Notes under the pieces: model-generated
Told to the model about the DNA's origin: nothing
Seen by the model: only the letters and a program-made list of their open reading frames with translations
Databases searched by the model: none
From: Trichoplusia ni
Lineage: Eukaryota > Arthropoda > Insecta > Lepidoptera > Noctuidae
Length of the DNA: 64,000 bases
Direction: 5' to 3'
Assembly: GCF_003590095.1 (NCBI RefSeq)
Contig: NW_020800332.1
Location: forward strand, 118,719 to 182,718
Part shown: positions 35,440-47,888 of the stretch, piece after piece
Layout of the letters: every line of letters starts with the position of its first letter
How positions within the stretch are numbered: the stretch's first letter is position 1
Position numbers and translations under genes: made by a program

Positions 35440-35520
35440 GACGCCAAACCCACATGTCGCGGCTTTGATCCCCGCGTAGGACTAGCACTTGTCAATTTGT
35501 GTGATCTACGAATCCTTGAC
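35440..35520 (-). repeat. 'CACAAATGCTTG' repeat, minus copy
   Basis: On the minus strand: 'ATTCGTAGATCACACAAATT' and 'CCTACGCGGGGATCAAAGCC'. These match the family copy at 36035..36245. Confidence 0.55.
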
Positions 35521-36034
35521 TTGATTTTTTCATGTGATTTAAGTTTTGTGATAACTCTGAGACACTAGGATTAATTTAGTTAGTATGGGAGTCGTATTCA
35601 AAAAACAAATGACTTATAATACCCCTTCACTGACCTCGTGTTTGTTGGTAATGCACTCGGCAATAGGTTTCAAATAGTGACTCTAAATTGAGACAATACC
35701 GCAATTTGCAAAACTGTATGCATTTTTTTGGCAATAAAATCAAGCCAATAACTGCAAGGACCAAAAACACCTTTCCCTTTAGGTCTGACAGAATATTTTT
35801 ATAAGCCCTTTCAAAAATACAAACATACGTCATACACGGTTTCACCTTGAAAACTCCAAGTATTTTTTGGAACGCAATCATTCGGACCAGAAAATTCCGT
35901 GTTGCTAAGCCGATCTTGTTTTTCAAGTTTTTTAATTGTATTGGGCTTCCGTAACTTTGTATGGTGATATTGTATTAGATAAAAATAAAAGAGTTTTCGA
36001 TGAAACTACTACTTTCTTAACCACTCCTCCATTT

Positions 36035-36245
36035 AGGACTTTAATCCTTGTGTTACGTGGTGTTTCACAAACATTAAATTCAAATGCACAAAGAAACCCA
36101 GAGTCAACACAAGCATTCGTGGATCCCACAAATGCTTGTTTTACGCGGGGATCGAAACCGCGATACGTCGCGCTCTGTGGGTTCGGCTTCAGTAAGCACG
36201 TAGCTAACCTTTTTCCGTGGTTCGGAAGAGACATATATAAGAGCC
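36035..36245 (+). repeat. 'CACAAATGCTTG' repeat, plus copy
   Basis: It runs 'TTTCACAAACATTAAATTCA', 'AAGCATTCGTGGATCCCACA' and 'CGCGGGGATCGAAACCGCGA', a common lepidopteran repeat with a tRNA-like GGGATCGAAACC phrase. Other copies are at 35440..35520, 54230..54310 and 55838..55985. The overlapping open frames on both strands (35932..36352) are products of this repeat. Confidence 0.6.
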
Positions 36246-36352
36246 GTGGTCTTGATCTTTCACCAGTCGTATCATATTGCCATCCTATAATGCTTTGGGA
36301 CTCAGGAAACCAACAGTGTACCTGTGTTTGTATACATTATTGTGCATTATAA

Positions 36353-39300
36353 TAAATCCTGAGCAATCGGCTAAAGTCTAGTAACATAGCTAATGTTACC
36401 AGATCAGAAGTTGGTTGGGACATTGTCGTCCTAACGCAAATCTAATCAGGAGCCTTTGTTCTGCATACACCATTTATTTTTACAGCCGCAGATCTTGATA
36501 CCGCATTAAGTTTCCCATATCTTCTTAATTTATCAAAATAATTGTCTTCATACTTAAATATTACAGTTTGTTATTTTCCTTAAGTTTTTCCCCTAAAAAT
36601 AAGTTAAAATGTATTTTACCTAAAGTTAAACATTAATATTTGTCTTGTTATGTACTTACTTAGGTACCACCGGAAGTATTGTAGGTATTTACCCGAGTAA
36701 GACTTAAAACATTGACCTTGTTTTTACCTATATTTGTCAAATAATTTAAATGTAATGTTTGCACAGAACGTCAGCTTAGGCCTTGTATTGGGAATTACCA
36801 AAAAATAATCTCTTGCGGTTTTCATTTTTCGTTACCAAGGAATTTTTGATTTGATGAAAATTTTGTTCTGGAAATTAGAAAATATCGATAGTTTCTATTG
36901 TCGACTTTATCTTACCATCGACTTTTACCTATGGTAAAATAATCTTTGAAAGTGCTGCTATAAAAGTTTCATAAAAATATTAAAAACAACTTTAATAAAT
37001 CAATACACTAAAAATAGCACAGATTCTAGAAAAATGTTCAAATAATTTGTTTACAAAAAATATTGTAATAAATTGTTGCTTTAGCTAAAATAACACCTTT
37101 TTTAATCTCTTTGATTGATAAGCGGATCTTCTCATGGTATAAAAACAAAACCATAAATGTTGTTTATGAAGCTGCTACTCAAAAAATAACAAACAAGAAA
37201 ACTTATTGCGATGTTTTGATGACAGTATTAAGGTAGATAGATATATATCAGGCTTCCTCTCGTACTCATTTTTTAAAAACAATCTCATCATGATGACTTC
37301 ACTAGAAGGTTGTATTTCACTGGGCTAATAGACAGCTCCAATTCCGCTATTTATAATGGAAGATGATTGTATGGAAACCGGATTAAATTGGCAATATTCG
37401 TATTCTCCTAAGCATTTTGCCAACATTTGGAACACTCTTATTTTTTCGTTTTTTAGGTGTTTGAAGTGTATCTATCTACAACATGTTCATGAGAAAATTG
37501 GAAAATGTATTATTAAAAGAAAAGGCGTTGAAGGTTTCGCCAATCAGGGTGTTCTTTCATTTTGAGTAAATGTAGGAAACCTAGATTATACATAGACAAC
37601 ACAAATAAAAAATTTGATAACTATTATTAATTGATATAAAAGAAAATGATATTAGAATTTTTTCATGGCGATATTAAAAAAGAAAACGATGTCAGATAGA
37701 CTTGTACTTGTACATATGAATAAATTATTATGATTATGATCAAAGTACAGTAGGTCACTGTCACATGAAATATAAATATTATTCAGTAAAGAACAATGTT
37801 CAATAATCCTAAAGGACATACAATGATCATAAGATTAATAATATTTCAGAAATCAAACGACGTTTACATTCGATGTTATAAATATCGCCATGTTTATAAC
37901 ATTACAATGGACAGTTTTGTTAACAAATCGCTCGATGAAGTAAAAGGTATAAACTTTCACGGCACGGTCATAATTATTTGTACCAGCAGTTCTGCTAATG
38001 TTGGAAAATGAGAAAACCTAACCATCAATGCTTGTCCAATTTTCATAAATTTACTTTAAATAAAATAATAATAATAATGTGTAAAATTTAATAAATACTA
38101 TCGTGATATTCGCATAAAGTTTTAAAACTCTAAGTAATCGAAAGGATATTACTAAAGACTTGATCTCTGAATGCATCTTCCGTCTCCTGAAACTGAGCAC
38201 TGTAATTAGATAACTCTTCTAACATTACTTACATTTTCCTCACAACCTAACTGACCCTAGGGTTAAGTTTATTTTACTATACTGTGTTACACTGTAATAA
38301 CGAGCCTGGTTTTAACCCAGAGAAATCCTCATAGAATTTCCACCCTAGGCAAGGCGGTCTTTTGTACATTTTACCATACTGAGATCACCTATTTTACCTA
38401 ACTTATAAGCACCTAAATTAATCAGTACATAGCATTTTAAGTTTTTAGCTACTAGCGCCACCTGTGCTTAGTATCACAAAGTGTGCGTCTGAGTAGAACA
38501 CAAACTCAAGTGTTGTTGCAAACAAGTTTTATACTTGACATGTACAAGGCAGTTGGTTTAAAGCTATTGTTTTGCGATAGAGGGCGTTGACTGATACTAA
38601 AGAACGACCTGGATTTGTCTGTTTTCTTTAGGCATTAGTTACATTATTAGTGTTAACTTTTGCAATACAATTGGAAAGTGATAAAATATAATAAATAATA
38701 ATTACCAAATAAGTTATAAATAATCAGCATTAAGGACATTGACTAATGTATATTGCATGTATAGGGACGCTATTTCGAATGGGTCTATTAATTAATAATA
38801 TATAATTACACCATTCTTAGGTGTGGTAAGGGTCAGCCCTAATAATACCTAAGTAACCTTGAATGTTGATCTAAACTGCCCTACTTTCAAAACTGCATTC
38901 TTTGACAGCATTACTTTTAGACCTAGGACACGCTTATTATGAGCTGTGGGTTCTTTACTAATTCGTCGTACGTTCTTACATTATGCATTTATTTTATTTA
39001 CTCATAAACTGCTCGTCAATACCAGCTATTTAGTCACACTATGAACTCTTAATGAGCTAAGCTTGCCTCTGTACATTTTATTTCAAATTTATAAATTTAT
39101 GTGTGTTCAATAACTTATAAAAAAACCTTTTTTGGTCTGCAAAGAACCTTGGCTGCATCTAACATTAAATAGAATTCCATCCGAACGGATGTCGGCGAGG
39201 TTGTAGATGCAAAATCAAAACCCACCTTTTGCAGATTCGATAAAACTATTTATTCAGGTATCCAAGGTGTCAGCTACCTCCATACCAAATTTTAACGAAA

Positions 39301-40834
39301 TCAGTCCAGCCGTTTGGGCGTGAAGGGCTAATGAATACAAATATATCCACATAATTTCGCAATCATAATAGTAGCGGAATCCTAAGAAATACATAGCCTT
39401 CAATGTATAAATGATAATAGGAAGCTGAGGCTAATTAATTAAAAACACGCTTGGTTAAATATTTTGCGTTTATACTATATATTATAGGTATATGTCTTCT
39501 ACATATTTACTTGCAAAACATTTTCAAATTACCATAACAGTGTGTCCAGTCAATCACGCTACGGTATGACCCTAAGTTATTTACTCGAAACAGTAATTAT
39601 TCAGTGTCACAAGCATGGCGAACTGACGACCTTATTGAAAATGTTCATTAGTTTTTGAAAAGACAGTTGTAATGTTGTAATTATTTCAAGAAGTGTTCGT
39701 GCTTTGAATAAATTTCTATTCAATACACATTTCAATTTTGCAAAGGCTTACCAAGTAAAGTCTTTTTAGGGAGTTATTATAACGTGCGTGGTGAGGAAAC
39801 TTAATAAATTAGATTACTTATGTAGTTAATTAATATGACATAAGTCTTTAATAATGTAATTGTCTTTAATTTGTAGATGATATCTAATGAGTTTGATTTA
39901 CCCATATAAAAATATCCCAATTGGTGTCTCTTACTCTTTAAAAGTGAAAGAATTTGTGAAAGTAAGAGATCCTTTTGTCATCGTGAAGTACCTACCACAG
40001 TTTAGTACTCGCAAACCAATCATCAACATTCATAAGTGACTCAAACAAGCCTTCATGCTTACTAAAATTTGGAAACCAGTGTAAGATGCGTCATAAGTCC
40101 AAAACCCGAATGACCACAGGATTTTTTCATCCGAGTTCAGAGGATCAGCTTATTAAAAAAACGGAATTGGTTAGTCTGTTGATCGTGGTAAGCGAGCTCC
40201 GCGCATGTGTCGCGTTTGAATCCAGGACTACAAATGTCCCCCGAGACATTCCCCGCATGCCCTTTAGACTAGGAACCCCATGACGGATGGTCTGAGAAGA
40301 AGTTAGGAGCAAAAAGAAAATAAGACTGAGAATAAGTTTTGCTTCTTCATCTAAAATGTCGTCGTAGCACTTAAGATTTGGTGGTTACCCCTAAGGTGTA
40401 AAGTGACAATTCAATGGCATATCACAGCAGACATCAAGACAATTCACGAAGGCATTATACAAACGCGTGCGGCCTCAGATAATGAGCATTCTACAACTAC
40501 AGAATACAAATGACTTTATTTATCCATTGTAGAGTCGGGGACATAAGATATTAGTATTTCAATCTCATATCACACAATCTACATACCCGGGGCTCACAGG
40601 CGCCTTTTAATATTATTGGAGTTGTGGGACAAGGACAGATCTACATTTGGTAGAGCGGCATCTCTTTTCCACAATTGCGATTATATTTTGTTTAATTTGT
40701 TGGTAGTTCCTTTAGATTTAAATTACCGATTGTTTGTTGATTCTAGTAGATACAAATATCGAAAGTGTAAGCTGATTGAATTCGGTTGACCTAAAGAAGT
40801 CTTGCAGATTTCACAGCCATTAACTTATTTGGAT
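36353..40834. other. AT-rich intergenic DNA
   Basis: No gene recognised. It includes the MITE half at 37334..37425 and a transposon phrase 'ATTTTAACGAAATCAGTCCA' at about 39290. A short GC-richer patch at 40180..40270 has no identified domain. Confidence 0.45.
37334..37425 (+). mobile_element. Fold-back MITE, left half only
   Basis: 'CAGCTCCAATTCCGCTATTT', 'ATAATGGAAGATGATTGTAT' and 'CTAAGCATTTTGCCAACATT' match the left arm of the family seen at 4763..5014. The complementary right arm is absent. Confidence 0.55.
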
Positions 40835-41025
40835 CGGATTGACAGGTGTCGTTGTTGACAAGGGCGGACGTTTCTGTGAATGTTTTTTCGTATTTATTAT
40901 AATTTTATTGGAAACAGGTGAATTGTTTAGTGGCGATTGCTGCCTCGAGCAGTTATTGCCGAGATTTACCTTTGGCGCAGAACTGACCGCCTGGTTAGTT
41001 CTGCGTCCGCTAACAAATTTTGAGA

Positions 41026-42456
41026 ATGTCACTCAACGAAACCGAACAATATGCCTCCAGCAGCAATTTCTTAGAAGAGGAGGAAGAAGAGAGAATTATT
41101 GCAATGGAAGAGACAGAAAGCATGAAAGGAAGGAAAAGGATTCGGGAAGAATGTTCGTCGGAAGACAGTTGGAAGACAATTAGACGCAGTAAGGTTGGTC
41201 GAAAAGCGGTGCAGACTGACAATAAGAAAGTAAGCGTTTCCAGTAAAACTCCCTTGCCAAAACAATTTGGCTTAGCACGATGGTTCTTGGAGAATAAGGT
41301 AGCCCATGTTGAGCAGGTGAAGTATACCAACAGCTACAAAATGTTGGTTACGTTCCAAGACGAACCTAGTGCAGATTTTTTTATCAATTGTGCAGCTTTA
41401 TTGAAGAAGGATTGGTTTTGCCAGAAGACTTCGGAAGTGGGGCTGTCTTTTGGCATAATAAAAGGCATTGAACTGGATATAACGGAGGAAGAATTAAAGA
41501 AAAATTTGTCATGTGATGGAAATTTTGAAATTATTTTTGTTAAAAGGCTTAACAGACGAAAAAATGTGAATGACAAGACAGAGGCGCAGTGGGTTCCAAG
41601 TGAGTCAATTCGGATAACTTTTAAAGGAAATCAAATTCCAGAGTATATATCGATTTATGACCTAAAAGTAAGAGTTGACCGTTTTAAGGTTCCTGTGACC
41701 CAATGCTCAAGATGTTGGAAGTTTGGACATTTAATGAGAATGTGTCAGGCTAAGAGTATTGTTTGCCCAAAGTGTTCTGGCAATCATGAAAATTGTTCTG
41801 CTGAGTCGTACAAATGTGTGAATTGCAGTGGAAATCATATGGCACTCGACAGATTATGCCCTGCTTACAGCAGAGAAAATAGGATCAGGGAGATAATGTC
41901 ACAAGAGAATTGCACCTTCAGCAAGGCAATTGCTATTTTAGCCCAGGCCGAGCCGCAACAAAGGGACATAATAAAACTCGAAGATTCAGAGGATTTGAAT
42001 GGTGGGTTTGTGGAAACACAATATTGTGAGCCTACGTCGGTTATACCGGTAGATAAAGACCAAAGTAGCTCTCTGACAAAATCCAAAAAGTCTTATAGTG
42101 AAGTAGCTCGATCTGGACCTTCATCGAATAAGGAGCCGAAGCGGAAAAAGCCTGTTCAGAAAGGCTCTAAGCGGGGACTTCCAGAAGAGCCAAAAATAAA
42201 TTGGGATAATTTTTTGACATCGCAGTCAGAGTGCTCGGTTGCTCCTCCTCCTCCGAAGGCGCCTCCTAAGAGGCAAAAGAAAGACTCTTCGGGTTTATTG
42301 CAATTAATTATTAAGTTAAAGGATATTTTCTTAGGCAAAGAATCTTTATCTGTTAAAATCAATGCATTGTTTCTAGTATGTTTAGAATGGTTTCCGAAGC
42401 TAATAAGTTTTTTCTCCGAGTTTTCGTTTAACGACCTTTTTGTAAATAATGGATAG
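41026..42456 (+). CDS. LINE ORF1 (Gag-like RNA-binding protein)
   Basis: 476 residues from the ATG at 41026 (an in-frame TTG lies 6 nt upstream). The N-terminus has an acidic run (LEEEEEERI) and the basic patch KGRKRIREE. Central residues probably form an RNA-recognition-like fold. From about residue 226 come three zinc knuckles in tandem: CSRCWKFGHLMRMC, CPKCSGNHENC and CVNCSGNHMALDRLC. The C-terminal third is lysine/serine/proline-rich (PPPPKAPPKRQKK). Such proteins coat the retrotransposon RNA and help target it. The stop overlaps the ORF2 start in the sequence ATGGATAG. Confidence 0.85.
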   Translation: MSLNETEQYASSSNFLEEEEEERIIAMEETESMKGRKRIREECSSEDSWKTIRRSKVGRKAVQTDNKKVSVSSKTPLPKQFGLARWFLENKVAHVEQVKYTNSYKMLVTFQDEPSADFFINCAALLKKDWFCQKTSEVGLSFGIIKGIELDITEEELKKNLSCDGNFEIIFVKRLNRRKNVNDKTEAQWVPSESIRITFKGNQIPEYISIYDLKVRVDRFKVPVTQCSRCWKFGHLMRMCQAKSIVCPKCSGNHENCSAESYKCVNCSGNHMALDRLCPAYSRENRIREIMSQENCTFSKAIAILAQAEPQQRDIIKLEDSEDLNGGFVETQYCEPTSVIPVDKDQSSSLTKSKKSYSEVARSGPSSNKEPKRKKPVQKGSKRGLPEEPKINWDNFLTSQSECSVAPPPPKAPPKRQKKDSSGLLQLIIKLKDIFLGKESLSVKINALFLVCLEWFPKLISFFSEFSFNDLFVNNG

Positions 42457-45400
42457 AGTTCTTAATAATTTATCCTTAATTCAATGGAACTGTCAAAGTT
42501 TGAGGCCTAAAGTAACCTCTTTAGATGCACTCCTTGCTCTCGAAAAAGTTCACATAGCCGTCCTTTCAGAAACGTGGCTGGAGCCCGATTCTGCTTTTAG
42601 AATTCGTGGTTACCAGATATTTCGCAATGATAGAATTGACGGATATGGTGGTGTAGCCATATTAGTACATAATTCTGTTCAGGCTATTTTTTGTTCTACT
42701 CGAAGTTGCAATCCTGGAATCGAGCTTTTGCACATAAAGATTTTAAATTGTCGTCATATAGAAAACATTTTTTCCGTTTATTGTCCTTCTAGTGTTCAAA
42801 CAAATCAGAGTGACTGGGATTTTATTTTTTCTTTAGTTCAATCAAAGTCCATTATATTAGGAGATTTTAATGGCCATCACATTAGCTGGTCGTACAAAAC
42901 CGACATAAGGGGAAGGCAAATTTATGATTCCATGTTAGAACACAGTTTTATATATCTTAATGATGGCAGACCTACTAGGGTTAAGATGGTTGATGGGTGC
43001 TTACAGCAGTCTTCCCCAGACATTTCCTTTGTTTCCTCTGATTTAGCCTTGTTATTTACGTGGAATACGACGAATGAGTCCTTAGGTAGTGACCATTTAA
43101 TAGTTAAATTATCGTGCAAGTTTTCTTCAGATAAAGAGTTTTCTAAGAAAAGAAAGCAAATTGGCCTTCTTATACAAATTTCATCAGTAATTATTTATCT
43201 GATCACTGTATTCCTGATAGCCCCCAGGGAAGGTACGACGTCTTTCTGGACTCCATACAAAAAGCTGCAGATAGTCACATTCCATTTGTAAAAACTCCGA
43301 AGGGTATCTGTGTTAATTTTTCTCCTAAACCCTACTGGTCAGCAGATTTATCTAAGGCTGTGGCTGAGCGGAGATTAGCTTTGGCAAATTTGCGGCGGTG
43401 CCCTTCAGCTTCAAATTTAATGATTCTTAAAGAAAAAATTCGTGTTGCTCAAAAACTCATTCGGGCTGCAAAATGTAAGTCCTGGCAAGAATTCTGCTTA
43501 TCTATAGATGAGACGACTACCTCTTCAGAAATGTGGCGGAAGATGCGGTGGTTGAAAGGTCAGCGGAATCGGAATTTTACTGCGGATAGAGATATGGTTG
43601 AGACCCTCCTTCAATCTCTTACTCCTGATTCTGTTAGTTTACCTCGCCCCATGTTTTTATCTAGTAATAGGCAGTTGGAGGCTGACATTACTATGCAGGA
43701 GTTTGAAAATTCTTTGAAAAAAAAGGATACTGCTCCTGGATGTGATGAAATATCCTTTTCTATGGTTTTTCATCTTCCCCCAAATGCCAAACGACTTTTA
43801 CTCTCTATTTATAATCAATGTTTTTCTTTAGGTTTTGTTCCAGCACAATGGCGTGATATTAAGGTTATCCCTATCCCAAAGCTTGGAGGTAGTGGACGTT
43901 CGTCGCTACGTCCAATATCTCTTATTTCTTGCATTTGTAAAATATTTCATACAATCTTGAACAAAAGGCTTGAATGGTATTTTGAGAAAAACCGTATGTT
44001 TTCAGATGATGTTGTGGGTTTTCGTAAAGGGCAGTCCTGCCTTGATAATTTGGTTAGGCTTGTGTCTCACATACAGCTCGGGTTTTCTAAAAATATGAGT
44101 ACAGTTGCTAGTTTTATTGACATTGATGGTGCTTATAACAACGTCGATGTATCTTGTTTACTTCGTATTTTGGATGAAATGGGAGCTGGTTCAAAATTTT
44201 GCACCTATTTGTGGTCGTTTCTTGGGCAACGAAATTTAAAAGTCTCTAGCTATGCGGGTGAATTATGTCGGTCTACTGATCGTGGCTTAGCTCAAGGCGA
44301 TCCCTTATCTCCGCTTTTATTTAATATACTTACGATTAAAATATGCAAAACTTCTCATAATGTTAATATTTCCCAATATGCAGATGACTTTGTATTGTAT
44401 TCGTCTAAAGGAAATATTCATTCAGCTGCAAATGAATTGCAGTCAGCATTAGTCGTATTTAATAATCTCGTTAATGATTTGGGCCTTTCTATTTCACCTA
44501 CAAAAACTAAAGTTTGTGTTTTTAAAAAAGGTCGATTTACGGAAAATATTAGTCTTTCAATAAACAATCAAAGAATTGGCCTTGTTGATCATGTCAAGTA
44601 TTTAGGCATGTGGTTAGATAGGTCTTTAAAATGGGGTAAACATATTAATGAAACAGTGCAAAAGATTCTTCAGTATGTTAATATCTTCAAAGTGTTAGCT
44701 GGTCCAGGGTGGGGGCTCCATCAAAAGCATTTAAGGCGATTATATATTTCTATTATCCGTAGCAGAATTGATTACGGTAGTTTTTTGTATGATAATTCTA
44801 GTAATAGTAATTTGAGTAAGTTGGACAGGATACAAAATCAGTTGTTACGCGTTGTTGGTGGCTTTATACGAAGTACCCCCATACATGTTATGGAAAGTGA
44901 ATTGTGTATCCCTCCTTTATTTATTCGCCGTAGGTACCTAGCATCAAAGTTTGTTCTAAAGACTAAATCAGTGACTAATAACAAAACTGTTTGTATTATA
45001 AATGACCTTACTGCACACTGTCAGTCTAGTTACTGGGCGAACAAAAAAACACTTTTACTTACATCCTCCTTTGTATCACATTATCGTAATATTTATGTTT
45101 ATTCTAGTAACCAAGTCCAAATGTTTTCCTTAGATACTTGGGTAAGTAATATAGACTTACTAGATGTAATCCACCCAAGTATTCCTGCCATAGATCGTCC
45201 TAAGCGTAGTTATAATCAATATCATCTAAACAGTATTTGTGTGTCTTTTATAAATAATAATTATTCTGATTTTTACAAAATTTTTACTGATGGCTCTAAG
45301 GAGCAGTCGATAGGTGGCGCTGCATTTTTAGATTCAATGGTCGGAATTGGTGCTAAATTCAAAATTAGTTCAAATGTTTCGATAATGCATATTGAATTAG

Positions 45401-46116
45401 TTGCAATAGCGGAAGCTCTTTCATACATCAAATCCTGTCAGCTTAGTAAGGTGGTCATTCTGACTGATTCTAAGAGTGCATTACAGCATTTGCTTCGCCA
45501 TACATCGCATGCTGGTGGTTTACCTGTAGCGTATGATATTTATAAGTTAATTTTGGATCTGCAGCCTTTTATCGAAATCCGGCTACAGTGGATTCCGTCG
45601 CATGTTTGTGTGAGGGGCAATGAGGAGGTAGATTTTTTGGCAAAACAAGCTATAACGGAAGGTATTCTTTTGAATATTCTTCCGCTATATTCTGATTTTT
45701 TTGCTACCCTTAGATTAGCATGTTTACGTTTATGGCAGGAATACTTCGAGGACCGCTCTAAATATAAGGGCATTTGGTATCGGACTGTTAATCCACGGAT
45801 ATCTCCCTTTCCGTGGTTTGACTCCGATCTGGTTACCAGGAGAATAGTGACGACTGCCCTTAGGCTTCGTTCCGGACATGTTCCATCGAGGAAGTTTGCA
45901 CACCTCATGAAAAAGGTCCCGTCGCCCAACTGTCCTGACTGTGGCACAGTAGAGGATGTGCAACACATCTTAGTGGAATGTGTCCGGGGTGAAGCCTATA
46001 GGCGAAATAACTTTGGTTGCTGTGTGGGCTTTGTAAATAGTGTTTTGGCTTGTCCATTCTCCGAAGAGTCAAAAACTTTATATAAGATATTGGACAGGGT
46101 GTTAGATAGAAGTTAA
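42449..46116 (+). CDS. LINE ORF2 (endonuclease, reverse transcriptase, RNase H), one frameshift
   Basis: About 1220 residues when read through one frame change. Residues 1-230 are the apurinic-like endonuclease (IQWNCQSLRPK, SETWLEP, ILGDFNGHH, GSDHLIV). The frame is lost near 43156..43160 (in AGAAAGCAAATTGG) by a net -1 change; the downstream frame resumes at once with NWPSYTNF and joins the open segment that runs to 46116. The reverse transcriptase has FIDIDGAYNNVD, GLAQGDPLSP and the catalytic QYADD. RNase H follows with FTDGSK, ELVAIAEAL, LTDSKSA and WIPSHVCVRGNEEVD. A CPDCGTVEDVQHILVEC zinc-binding motif lies near the C-terminus. The shift makes this copy inactive in cis. Confidence 0.85.
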
Positions 46117-46276
46117 TTGTTTTTTTTTTTATTTAATTTTTTTTCGTGTCGTAGGTAATTGTTCTTTTTTATTTTATTTTTGTGTCGTAGATTTAAGCTC
46201 CTTGTAACAATTAGAACGGTGTTGTCGCCAAGCGACAAAGTTCTTAAATAAATTAAAAAAAAAAAAAAAAAAAAAA

Positions 46277-47689
46277 CTTATTTGGATGCTTAGATCGTTT
46301 CTCGTACATTACATAGGACAGATAACTAGTGGATTAAAGTTCTTCGTTCTAGTTTTTTACGGGTTTTAATTCTTAATTTGGTATAAGTAGTAATTAGAAA
46401 CGGGCTTATGATGGCAGACTCCAAATACAGTTCCAAATAAAGGCCCATATGGGTATAATATCTGCATACACAAAAATTACAGCTGTATTGTTTTTTCTCA
46501 AGGTAGCCTGGCAATATAGCTGCCGCGGGTGCGGTAGCTATATTGCCAGGGGTGCCAGGGGTGTTTAATGGCCCTAATGCCTGCTATACTTGTATCTAAT
46601 TACGCGCATTGCCAAAATTTTGTTAGCTTTTACTGGATGCGAATGCTGGAGGACCCGGTTTTTTGGCAATTTGGGTGCCTATATCCAGGCCCTGGCCCTT
46701 CATATCTTACATTAAAATTCACAATGAGGCTCCGTCTAAGATTTATTGAAATCTTCTTCTCTTAAGCAAGCATGGCGAACCAGTACCCCCGCGTAAGCCT
46801 TTGAAACAACCGGTTAGTTTCTCTCTTGAAGTAATCCTGTGAATTGAAAGAGATTAGGGTAATTAACTTAATTACATCATTATTTTGATCGACAAATCTC
46901 ACTACAAATTCAGAATGTGGCTTAAAAATCAGCCATCATCTGTTATAAGTAAATCTATCATTGAAAGAAGAGAACTGTAATTAGCAAGACGGATAACGCC
47001 GAGGCGAAAATCATCATTCTTTGAAAACCCTGAAGGGCAAAGGATGGTGATTATTAAATAAATGACTTATCAATAGCAATTATGGTCTTATGTAACATCC
47101 TGTAGTCAACTATGTCCGTTCTATGATTTCTTGCTTCCATGTCTCATAATGCTATCTGGGTATTCAATCTTTAAGGATACTCATTGTTTACAGAGCTGCA
47201 TTTCAGAACTCATTTCTGTTCCGTAGACAGGTGTCATTTCAATTGCAACAACGATAGGAGCTATAGAAATCGCTCTAATAATCTAATTCATAATTTTAGC
47301 CTATCAATGGAAACCAATTTTTTTTGACCATGTAAAATATTAGTAGTCGCTCAATTGCATTAAACTATGGGGTATGGTAGATATCCAGATCTTTACACAT
47401 TTTTAACATACGTAACACTACGAAACTTTTTGTATAACTTGCAGGCATGTTGTTAAGATGTTTTATAAAACGTTATATATAACCTTGACCGACGGAACTT
47501 AACGACTTCTTCATTTACTTTCACTGGGTCCTCGAACTTAATTCAATAGAATTCTTTAGAACTCTACATGCAGTGCAAAAGGGATATTAGCACTACATTA
47601 GAATGTACTTTCTTAAAGTAAATAGACAGTAGAAGTAAAAAAGACAGAGGTTTTAAATCTATTCCATACCCTAGAAGTATGCACTTATT
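46277..47689. other. AT-rich intergenic DNA
   Basis: No gene recognised apart from the hairpin listed at 46507..46550. Confidence 0.45.
46507..46550. repeat. Strong 20-bp hairpin
   Basis: CCTGGCAATATAGCT (46507..46521) pairs with AGCTATATTGCCAGG (46536..46550). Inside it CCGC pairs with GCGG across one G-T position, leaving the 4-nt loop GGGT. As RNA it would be a stable stem with one G-U pair. No known gene is assigned. Confidence 0.7.
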
Positions 47690-47888
47690 CTTGTGACACG
47701 GGAGGCGGGAAAAGCGGTGGATTTACCGTTAACGGAGAAAGCCGGTGAGTAAAGCAGTAAGCAGTCGTGAGTCGTGGCCGAACGGAGCGCGAGCCACACG
47801 CATGCGCAGTAGACAAGCCGTTAGGCGCTAATATCGTGTTCGATTTTGAAAATACGTAGTTGTGACTGTGGATGTGTTTTTTTAAAGG
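47690..47888 (+). promoter_or_regulatory. GC-rich promoter and possible noncoding first exon of the plus-strand SDR gene
   Basis: An isolated GC-rich block in AT-rich DNA holds the NRF-1-like motif CGCATGCGC (47799..47807), like the block at 30340. It is followed by a good plus-strand donor, TTAAAG|GTGAGTGG, at 47888/47889. The next gene on this strand is the SDR gene, whose first coding exon opens with an acceptor at 55006 and only 9 nt of 5' UTR. An upstream noncoding exon is therefore required, and this is the best candidate. The 7.1-kb intron would contain the Harbinger element. Confidence 0.4.

Larger units (their letters stand above)
40835..46276 (+). mobile_element. Full-length non-LTR retrotransposon with RNase H (I-superfamily-like)
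   Basis: The 5.4-kb element is bounded by a target duplication: AACTTATTTGGAT ends at 40834 and CTTATTTGGAT follows directly after a 22-A tail (46255..46276). It holds a short 5' UTR, ORF1 with three zinc knuckles and ORF2 with endonuclease, reverse transcriptase and RNase H, then a 140-nt 3' UTR. The RNase H after RT points to the I, LOA or Outcast groups rather than classic jockey or R1; I cannot fix the clade by eye. A clean duplication, long pure A-tail and only one frameshift indicate a recent insertion. Confidence 0.9.

Noticed and set aside
35932..36352. Overlapping 100- and 138-codon frames on opposite strands
   Set aside because: They fall on a dispersed lepidopteran repeat with relatives at 35440, 54230 and 55838. 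No domain is present.
45540..45968. 142-codon minus-strand frame
   Set aside because: It is the antisense of the LINE RNase H and C-terminal region, which has clear motifs on the plus strand.
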